24,875 bases of DNA from assembly GCA_016800925.1 (NCBI GenBank), contig JABCPU010000830.1, positions 1-24,875 of the forward strand, in the 5' to 3' direction. Numbering within the stretch: the first letter of the stretch is position 1; every line of letters starts with the position of its first letter. Under the pieces are notes generated by a model. That model did not search any database. It was given only the letters and a program-made list of their open reading frames with translations, and had not been told where the DNA came from. Positions 18,931 through 24,875 of this stretch are shown in pieces. This DNA is from Suillus spraguei. Lineage: Eukaryota; Basidiomycota; Agaricomycetes; Boletales; Suillaceae. The position numbers and the translations under genes are program-made.

Positions 18931-19560
18931 AAACAATGTGAAGTCCTCGATTCCACATATTGTATGTGCCGAACCCCAACTTCCGGCACCCGGCACTCGG
19001 ATCGGGGACTTCCGAGCTCCGGCCCCGGCACCGGCACCCGGCACTCGGCACTCGGGACTTGGTAACTCATAATGTGAAAGATCTTGAGCACATATTGTCA
19101 GTGCTGATCCCTGAACCGGCACCCAGCACTCGCAACTCGGGACTCAGAACAATGTGAAGCAATAGACACTATTGATCACACATTCTAAGTGCCGAACTCC
19201 AAAACTCAAAAATCTGGTAGTCTACTATTAGGGGTTCGCAGTTCGGTACCTGGCTTTTGCACTTGAGACGAAAACATGTGAGGCAATAAAATGACTTTGA
19301 ATCCACACATTTTTGGTAGATATCTTTTTCATCTCAAATCTTGAATCTCGAGTGCCGAACCCAAATCCCGAAATCTGCTAGTCTACAATTTCGGGGTTCG
19401 GTCCTCGGACTCAGACACATGTCAGGCAACAACAAAACTTTGATCCACACATTTTTTGGTAGATGTCTGTTTTGTCTCGAATCTCGAGTTTCTAGTTTCT
19501 AGTTTCAGGTACTCTGCACCTGCACCCGGCACTCAGCACTAGATGACTCCACACATGGAC
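18930..19560. repeat. Degenerate satellite-related repeats
   Basis: Scattered partial units persist, such as GCACCCGGCACTCGG, AACAATGTGAAGCAATA and CACATTTTTTGGTAGAT. The last occurs twice (about 19305 and 19449) with a shared TCTCGAATCTCGAG-type context. The regular period is lost. No gene is supported. Confidence 0.65.
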
Positions 19561-19840
19561 TTTAAATCTTTCACCTTGTGTGTTGTGTTTCGGGTGTCCG
19601 GGTATCTGGAATTCAGGAAATCTCTAGTTTGCATCTCCAGTTTTGAGTTCCTGGATTCGGGACTTGGTACCCGGCACCCGGCACCTCAATTATCGATGAA
19701 TGTCAGACATGATGAATTCAGGTTTTTTGTGCTTCAGGGTTTAGATTTTGGTGGTTGATGGTAGGTATATGCACTCATAGGGTGCATGTATCCTATGTGT
19801 TTGATTCTCTGGTGGCTACATCAGCTGTACGTCTTTATGA
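19560..19840. other. Unassigned spacer
   Basis: This stretch of about 280 bp between the satellite remnants and the 33-bp minisatellite contains one more GGTACCCGGCACCCGGCACC remnant at about 19665-19685. I see no gene, RNA gene or terminus of a mobile element in it. Confidence 0.4.
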
Positions 19841-20340
19841 TACATATCTAGGCCCCCGTATATGTAATATATTTTACCTCGGCCCACCCGTCTATGTAAA
19901 ATTCCCCCACATCGGCCCACCCGTCTATGCAATAAATATTTTACTGCACCCTCGGCCCACCCGTATATGTAATATTCTCTCACCTTGGCCCACCCGTATA
20001 TGTAATATTCTCTCACCTCGGCCCACCCGTATATGTAATATTCTCTTACCTCGGCCCACCCGTCTATGCAATAATATTTGCCTTGCATCTCTCTTCAGCC
20101 CAGCTGTCTATAATATCCTACTCTACATACTAACCCAGATGAGCCCACCCATCTCTGTCGGGGATTATATCCCCCTGGCCCATCCGTCAACATTAGAAAT
20201 CATGTTTCCCTCGGCCCACCCGTCTCTCCCGAAAATATAAGTCTCCTGGCCACCCGTCTCCATCGGAAATAATATTCCCCCGCCCATCCGTCAACATCGA
20301 GGATATACATAACCTCGGCCCACATCCGCTGGCCCGTCTT
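19840..20340. repeat. 33-bp minisatellite built on GGCCCACCCGT
   Basis: GGCCCACCCGT recurs at 19881, 19914, 19954, 19987, 20020 and 20053, with exact 33-bp steps in most places. The following TATATGTAATATTCTCTCACC completes the unit. From 20087 to 20340 the unit becomes degenerate (20134, 20179, 20214, 20248, 20280, 20316) but the GGCCCA-CCGTC core persists. Because 33 is a multiple of three, an open frame crosses the array. I treat it as non-coding. Confidence 0.9.
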
Positions 20341-20416
20341 TGACGGGATATTATGTGGGTCGGGTGACCCGTATAGTACGGAGTTTGGTCACTGAAGGGG
20401 CTCTAATCTTGGCAGG
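20341..20416. other. Unassigned sequence next to the truncated gypsy pol
   Basis: This short segment starts GGATATTATGTGGGTCGGGT and ends near AGGGGCTCTAATC. It lies between the minisatellite and the point at which reverse-transcriptase homology stops. It may be the end of another inserted element that removed the rest of the gypsy element, but no terminal repeat can be shown. Confidence 0.35.
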
Positions 20417-21895
20417 GGCGTAATTCTCCACTCTTTTTTCCTACAAAGAAGAAACCACTGGCTTGGGTGATTTCGATTCTGAGATGAAACCTTTCGCAAT
20501 GTTTTCATCAATAAACGTTTTGACGGCGGCGTGTTCTTTTTCCAATAGCGGGTAAACCTTAGACGTACGAGGAATCAAACCGGGTTTAGTATCGATTCGA
20601 TGATCTATACCAGGGCGTTCGGGGGGTAGTTTGTTCAATCCGTCTTTAGCAAAGACATCTGCAAAGTCATGCAAATAATCCGGGACCAATTCTTCGAAGG
20701 ATTTCTTTTTCTTTTCCTTCTCATCTGTGGCGAATTCCTGAGCCTTGTTACTGTATTTAGGAGGAGGAAGGGGAGCTGTGGAGTAGTTGGAAAGTTGCTC
20801 GAGTTTGGAAGTTCCATCTCGTGTAAGGGGCGTATCCAAGGAAACTTCTTCTATGATTCTCATGCTGACCCCATCGGTATCATACTCCACAAGGAACTCT
20901 CCGTCTCCAAGCTCATAAGAGGAAATTTCTCGCACTTCTGGTGCGTGCCAAACATCTTTCATGGTGTTGAATTGGTCATCATCCTCTGTTGGGATCAACG
21001 AGGGCACAGGTTCTTCTTTATCAGGGATTTCTTCGATCGAAGTTGAAAGGGTTTTCGGGGGAACAAAGAACTTGGATAGTTTCGGTACGTTGGTGCTTCG
21101 CCCTGGGAGTTCTTCTTCCATTTTTCTCTTTCCATGTTTCTGTTCTTCTATTGGCCGTTGCTCAATAGGTTCTTGTCCGACCCGATACTCGGGTTCAGAT
21201 TCATTCTTACGCTTTTCCGCGCGGGGAATCGGTGATACTGGCCTTGGCAGTTGGACACGTGGAGCGGGGTCTATAGTATGTGGCACTCGCACTTCCGGTT
21301 CTGAGCCTTCAGGAACATCAATGGGAGAAGCAATGAAAGGTTTCGGAAGACGGGAGTATTGCCATTTGGTGTGATGACTGAAGAGTCGAGGCAACCCATT
21401 CTTCTTTCGATCCGTGTCCAAGTCAATTTCGATTTCGTCTGATTTCTCCGTCCATGGAAGGACAAGTGTTTCGGCAGCCCAATCTATAACTGGGTTCATT
21501 GCTCGTAACCATGGGATTCCAAGAAGGATTTGATCTCTTCTTCCTAGTTTGGTAATGTTGAATTTTCCATACATGGTTCATTCATCAATTTTGACCACCA
21601 GAAGGCAGTAATGTGTGATCGGTCCTCCTTTTATGAGGGTTCCATCTGCCGTTGTAACTCGAAATGGTGTTTTGAGTTTTCGTCATGTGATTTGATGGAG
21701 TTTCACAAACTCCTCAGAGATGAATGTCCCTGCTGCTCCTGAATCGATAACAGCGGTAGTGTCGACGGATTTTAAGCGAGTACGCGAGTGGAGGGTGATA
21801 GGGACACAAAGTTCTTTTCTTTCACCTACAGCGCGTACAAGTCTCAGTATTACATTAGGAGAAACATACATCGAATCTTTGTTTCTCCAAGTCAA
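20417..21895 (-). pseudogene. pol: Pol fragment: aspartic protease and start of reverse transcriptase
   Basis: The frame lies at -1 relative to gag and is open across the gag stop. The protease domain carries AVIDSGAAGTFIS (active-site D-S-G) at about residues 48-60 after 21895, then a second protease strand QILLGIPWLRAMNP. A linker rich in Pro, Lys and Glu follows. Reverse transcriptase starts at DYLHDFADVFAKDGLNKLPP and RPGIDHRIDTKPG, continues with FIDENIAKGFISESKSP, and after a 1-base loss near 20460 reads SGFFFVGKKSGELRPCQD before homology stops. TGA codons interrupt it at 21683-21685 and 21578-21580. The catalytic YxDD region, RNase H and integrase are not present. Confidence 0.88.
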
Positions 21896-22725
21896 AAATC
21901 CTGCACAACCCGCCTTACAGTTTCTTCTTCTTCTTCTTCTTTGACTTCAGTTTGTCGGAGCGGGGTCTTCTTCTTTCTGTCAGGACAGTTATGGATGCGG
22001 TGTCCTGTCTTCTTGCATCCGAAGCATTGTCCTTTCTTCATGCATTCGGATCTCTCCATATCGGAGATTCGATCTACGACCATTGCATTGGAATCACGGT
22101 TTGGAATATACCATGCATTCCCGTAGTTCTTCTTCTTCTGTTGTGGAGCATGACGTGTCCTCATGGCTTGAAGCCGATGATGGGCGTTGTCAATAGCAAC
22201 ACATTGCAGCACAACTTCTCTGAATATTTCGGAGACATCTCCTGTTGCGAAAAGCTTTGTAAGGATACCCCAATTAAGGCCGTCTTGGAAGAACTGGATC
22301 TTCGTTGCATTGTTGGTGATCTGAGCCTTGGCTGCAAGTGCCTCAAAGTCAGCGACATAGGTGTGGAGATCTCCAGTTCCTTGTTTGAGATCTCTGAGTT
22401 TCGTGAGCACAGTTCCTTTGGTATCCACTGGTTCAAATGCTTCTTTGAAGCTCTTCATAAAATCTGCCATCGTCCCATAACCAACTTTTTGTCCAGAAGT
22501 GTCGGTAGATTGGGCGTGTTCAAGGAATTGTTCCTTCCAAGATTTGGCGTTCCTTTTGGTCATAAAGGATGTTATGTAGATGATCTTCTGTTTGTCGGTG
22601 GTGTAAAGCTTTTCATTGATGTCAAAGTGCAAGTTGCACGACTGGATAAACTCGTGAGAGTTATCATGATCCCCATCAAAACCGATTGGTTGACCGATCT
22701 TGTATTCGAAGTCTTTGGTCGTCAT
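21892..22725 (-). CDS. gag: Gag polyprotein of gypsy element
   Basis: The 277-residue frame is uninterrupted. It starts at the ATG at 22723-22725 (MTTKDFEYKIGQPIGFDGD), 185 nt after the PBS. The central part (KIIYITSFMTKRNAKSWKEQ, then MADFMKSFKEAFEP and LRDLKQGTGDLHTYVADFE) matches the retrotransposon gag capsid family. The C-terminus has a zinc knuckle CFGCKKTGHRIHNC (C-x2-C-x4-H-x4-C) and a Glu-rich tail (EVKEEEEEETVRR). By family knowledge it forms the particle shell and binds genomic RNA. It ends with TTT TGA inside a run of five T, where the pol frame takes over in the -1 register. It is the best-preserved reading frame in the retrotransposon region. Confidence 0.9.
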   Translation of the reverse strand: MTTKDFEYKIGQPIGFDGDHDNSHEFIQSCNLHFDINEKLYTTDKQKIIYITSFMTKRNAKSWKEQFLEHAQSTDTSGQKVGYGTMADFMKSFKEAFEPVDTKGTVLTKLRDLKQGTGDLHTYVADFEALAAKAQITNNATKIQFFQDGLNWGILTKLFATGDVSEIFREVVLQCVAIDNAHHRLQAMRTRHAPQQKKKNYGNAWYIPNRDSNAMVVDRISDMERSECMKKGQCFGCKKTGHRIHNCPDRKKKTPLRQTEVKEEEEEETVRRVVQDF

Positions 22726-22910
22726 GTTTGATGATTCGTCTGGTGAGTTATACTTTCTCAGTGCCTACACGCGCTGTCTTGCTGTCCGTCAGGGCTTGTC
22801 TTCTGTCAGGGGGCTTCTCTTGACAATCTGCTCAGCGTACGCGTATGCTAGTCTGCTGATCTAAGCGATCAGGGTTCGGGATTGAAGACTGGATAGTCAA
22901 TGATCAAAAG
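22726..22910 (-). other. Gypsy 5' leader between primer site and gag
   Basis: This is about 185 nt of untranslated leader. It contains direct TCTGTCAGG/CTGTCCGTCAGGG-type repeats (about 22784-22812) and may hold packaging signals, but no specific structure can be claimed. Confidence 0.45.
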
Positions 22911-22922
22911 ACTTTAATCTTT
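22911..22922 (-). promoter_or_regulatory. Predicted self-priming primer-binding site
   Basis: One base after the LTR the element reads AAGATTAAAGT (22921 to 22911). This is the exact complement of ACTTTAATCTT within the LTR (23193 to 23183), which lies 33-34 nt after the TATA-like box in both known LTR copies. There is no tRNA-type PBS beginning TGG. The arrangement is that of Tf1/sushi-type elements, in which the first 11 nt of the mRNA fold back to prime reverse transcription. Confidence 0.75.
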
Positions 22923-23391
22923 TGTTACGAACTGGGGTGGCGTCACCAGCGACAGTGAAAAGACACAGCCAGTCTGCTGGGAGTTCTTACAATGTCCAGA
23001 AGAGGACAAGGTGAAAGTACAAGGAACGCGTTCCGAGTACGATCAAGGGTTCGGCCTCAATGACAAGTCAAAGAGGTTCTGCGAGAATAGAGACTAAGGC
23101 TAAGGAGTGCTTAGACTTAGAGACGATTCAAGACGACTTAGGTTGGAGACCTAAGCGAAGGAGATTCCAGGTAAAACCCAGTAAGATTAAAGTAGGGAAT
23201 CTACTACAAGTACACTGTGCTTAAATAGGCCAATATGTGCGCAAGACCAAAGAGACGTGAGAATGTAAGTGCGTATCCAAAAAGGAAGGCAACTATAGTA
23301 CAGATGCGTTGAGCATATGAGTCAGAGTCAGTTACGTAATATACAAGGTAAATGAGTAGAAAATGAATAGGGGCACGTACGATTGTAAACA
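22923..23391 (-). repeat. 5' LTR of the gypsy element
   Basis: The LTR is 469 bp. On the plus strand it begins TGTTACGAACTGGGG and ends CGATTGTAAACA. In element orientation it has a TATA-like TATTTAAG (plus-strand 23227 to 23220) and, 34 nt downstream, ACTTTAATCTT (23193 to 23183), the likely 5' end of the transcript. A hairpin with a perfect 7-bp stem (CTTAGGT/ACCTAAG) lies at 23137-23155 and a perfect 12-bp palindrome GGAACGCGTTCC lies near 23026. The solo LTR at 2912-3383 shares the TATA-like box, the 11-nt start and the hairpin. Confidence 0.92.
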
Positions 23392-23893
23392 AGAAGAAGC
23401 AATCGCCTGCCATAACATTGCAATGCAAACAATAGCCAAACGATCCCGAGGAGAGAAGTACATTCCATGGAAGATTGGAGATAAGGTCTGGCTATCTGCC
23501 ACTAATCTTAGACTTAAACTCCCATTGCAGAAACTTGCGCCGAAGCGATACGGACCTTTCCCGATCATCGATGTCTTATCGCCCATCACATTCACGCTCA
23601 AACTCCCTCCACAATGAAAAGTTCATCCTACTTTCCATGCTTCTGTTTTATCATCCTATAGCGAAACAGACGTACACGGCCCGAACTTCCCTGAACCACC
23701 ACCTGACATCATCGAAGAAGAAGAAGAATACGAAGTAGAAGCAATTCTTTCTCACAAAGGAATCAGCAGTCGCTGATGCTATCTTGTTTCCTGGAAAGGA
23801 TATTCTTCGGGAGATAACGAGTGGCTCCCAGAAAAGAACTTGAAGAACTCCGCTCGAATCTTGAATGCTTATAAGAAGCAACACTCCCTCTGA
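23392..23893 (+). pseudogene. Integrase C-terminus plus chromodomain of a second gypsy element (chromovirus)
   Basis: The frame from 23392 encodes QEEAIACHNIAMQTIAKRSR, then WKIGDKVWLSATNLRL, KLAPKRYGPFPIID and SPITFTLKLPP. This is the GPF/Y-type end of a Ty3/gypsy integrase. After a TGA at 23615-23617, where a Trp is expected, the same frame gives [14 protein letters not shown] and an acidic [12 protein letters not shown]. It continues into a chromodomain with [20 protein letters not shown], broken by a TGA at 23774-23776, and ends with TGA at 23891-23893. Chromodomains on integrase direct insertion to heterochromatin in chromoviruses. The 5' part is missing where the minus-strand gypsy LTR adjoins at 23391, so this element was probably the target of that insertion. 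Confidence 0.9.
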
Positions 23894-24875
23894 TTACTCT
23901 TCAGTCAATCAAATTGCACAAAGCACTTGATCAACTAACACCGCTCGAAATGTCTTTCCCCACTGCATACATCACCCCGTCACTATTGCCAACAATGACT
24001 CTGACTCCGACGCAGAAAACTATGGAACCCTTGCCACCGAAATCGACAAACCTCCTACATTGAAGCTGCCCTTCTATGCGAAGGACATGCTCTCGAAATT
24101 GAAAGAATCCTCACCGAAAGGGGTGCCTTCCCCACTTTACTCCTCGTTAACATCATCCGCACCGCCGCCCTCATTGAAACCACCATCAATGAGACTACAG
24201 AAATCACGTATCGCCAGTGCATCCTACGTCTACAAAAATGCATTTGTTCTTATGCTATGCTGTTGCTTCCCTGTTCTTTTAAGAGCGATGTTGAAGAAGC
24301 TATTCACATTGTGGCTGAATGTCGAGCAGGTGTTGCTCGACCTCCTGCTCTGCAAAGAGATACAGATCCACTTCCAGTCCCTCCACCCCCTTCTTCATGC
24401 ATTTATTCTAACCTCGATGCCTTTACTGGCTTATACACTGCTGTCCAAGAAATTGGGACAGCTCACCAATGCAGTCGTTGAAAACTATCCAGCAATCAGT
24501 CGTAGAAACAAGAGTGGCTAGAAATTTAGTTGAAGAAGCTATCACTGATTTACAGCAAACTCAAGCGGATCTTGCTTCTCCACGAACCCCATCCCCATTG
24601 AACAACCTACTTTCATCACCCCCTGTTATCATATCCCACGACCACCCTGCATGGTTATATGAACCATGCACAGATGAGCAGTGTGAAGCCGCGAAAAGGT
24701 TAGGAATCCCTACTGCTGAGTTAGTAGCACTTGGTCCTCGACTTCATGACCTCCATATTCACCTCCCAATGGACCCTGTCTCGCCAGTCTTAGTAAAGGA
24801 CTTCGGCATAACATCTCCTTCCTCCTCTAACGAACTCCTTGCGGCTGCTGAACGAAAACTACCCCTGATCTCCCA
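23894..24875 (+). pseudogene. Unrecognised coding-like sequence downstream of chromovirus pol, frame-broken
   Basis: I do not recognise a family. One frame is open from about 24005 to 24481 and encodes EAALLCEGHALEIERILTER, INETTEITYRQCILRLQKCI, VEEAIHIVAECRAGVARPP and LDAFTGLYTAVQEIG. A different frame is open from about 24469 to the window end and encodes SLKTIQQSVVETRVARNLVE, ISHDHPAWLYEPCTDEQCEA and RLHDLHIHLPMDP. Together they look like one protein with a predicted helical N-terminal half and a frameshift near 24475. It could be an extra 3' gene carried by the chromovirus or an unrelated fungal gene continuing past the window. The call is tentative. Confidence 0.4.

Larger units (their letters stand above)
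20417..23391 (-). mobile_element. Ty3/gypsy LTR retrotransposon relic, truncated in reverse transcriptase
   Basis: In element order this holds the 5' LTR (23391 to 22923), a primer-binding site (22921-22911), a leader, gag (22725-21892), protease and the start of reverse transcriptase, which ends after the ELRPCQD motif at about 20417. The RNase H and integrase regions and the 3' LTR are absent. Two in-frame TGA codons and a frameshift mark it as inactive. The LTR matches the solo LTR at 2912-3383, so this family has been active in this genome more recently than the inverted duplication. Confidence 0.92.

Noticed and set aside
17727..19072. Long open frames on both strands in the satellite
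   Set aside because: They are repeat-driven and present on both strands, with no domain. They are shadows of the tandem array.
19755..20240. Open frame of about 160 codons with repeated PTRICNIL
   Set aside because: It is produced by a 33-bp minisatellite whose unit is a multiple of three. There is no start context or conserved domain.
21952..22731. Plus-strand frame of about 260 codons opposite gag
   Set aside because: It is the antisense shadow of a clear gag frame with a zinc knuckle.
1..24875. tRNA, rRNA, CRISPR array or bacterial-type operon
   Set aside because: No cloverleaf, rRNA core or short regular repeat-spacer array was recognised. The regular arrays present are satellite and minisatellite DNA of a eukaryote.

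Overview
This window is eukaryotic, most likely from the nuclear genome of an Agaricomycete (mushroom-forming basidiomycete). The reasons are multi-exon genes with short introns of roughly 40-65 bp, a KDZ-type transposase with the cysteine cluster typical of basidiomycete KDZ elements, a second protein family that I recall only from Agaricomycetes, and chromodomain-bearing Ty3/gypsy retrotransposons. No ordinary housekeeping gene was recognised. The window is an accessory region made of transposons and repeats.

Region 1 (1-16822) is one giant inverted duplication. The left arm is 1-8583 and continues beyond the window start. The right arm is 8691-16822. A 107-bp asymmetric centre lies between them (8584-8690). 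Each arm carries the same four-gene module. From the outer end inward it holds a zinc-cluster/coiled-coil protein gene (A), a divergent gene with YLGPDD repeats (B), a gene C convergent with B, and a KDZ transposase gene divergent from C and running toward the centre. The left KDZ copy is cut at the junction. The right copy continues through the 107 bp for about 35 more codons and is then cut as well. The arms differ by scattered substitutions, small indels, one minisatellite unit, and a 472-bp solo LTR with a TTGAA target-site duplication. That LTR sits in the left gene B, and the right arm keeps the empty site. The duplication is therefore old enough to have diverged, or it joins two haplotypes. 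It is not a simple copy of one molecule. Several frame breaks in KDZ and gene C are shared by both arms, so the module was probably already decaying when it was duplicated.

Region 2 (17252-20340) is satellite DNA. A GC-rich array at about 17430-18930, with units near 77 bp or 165 bp, reverses orientation at about 18290. It is followed by degenerate repeats and then a 33-bp minisatellite (19840-20340).

Region 3 (about 20417-24875) holds retrotransposons. A minus-strand gypsy element has its 5' LTR (22923-23391), an 11-nt self-complementary primer site, gag and a pol truncated inside reverse transcriptase. Its LTR is the relative of the solo LTR in the left arm. It abuts, and apparently inserted into, the integrase C-terminus and chromodomain of a second plus-strand gypsy relic, which is followed by unrecognised, frame-broken coding-like sequence.

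The idea most worth testing is that the two KDZ copies are transcribed toward each other across a 107-nt loop with no 3' ends of their own. Read-through would give a very long hairpin RNA, so the locus may be a natural silencing trigger against the KDZ family, similar in logic to maize Mu killer.
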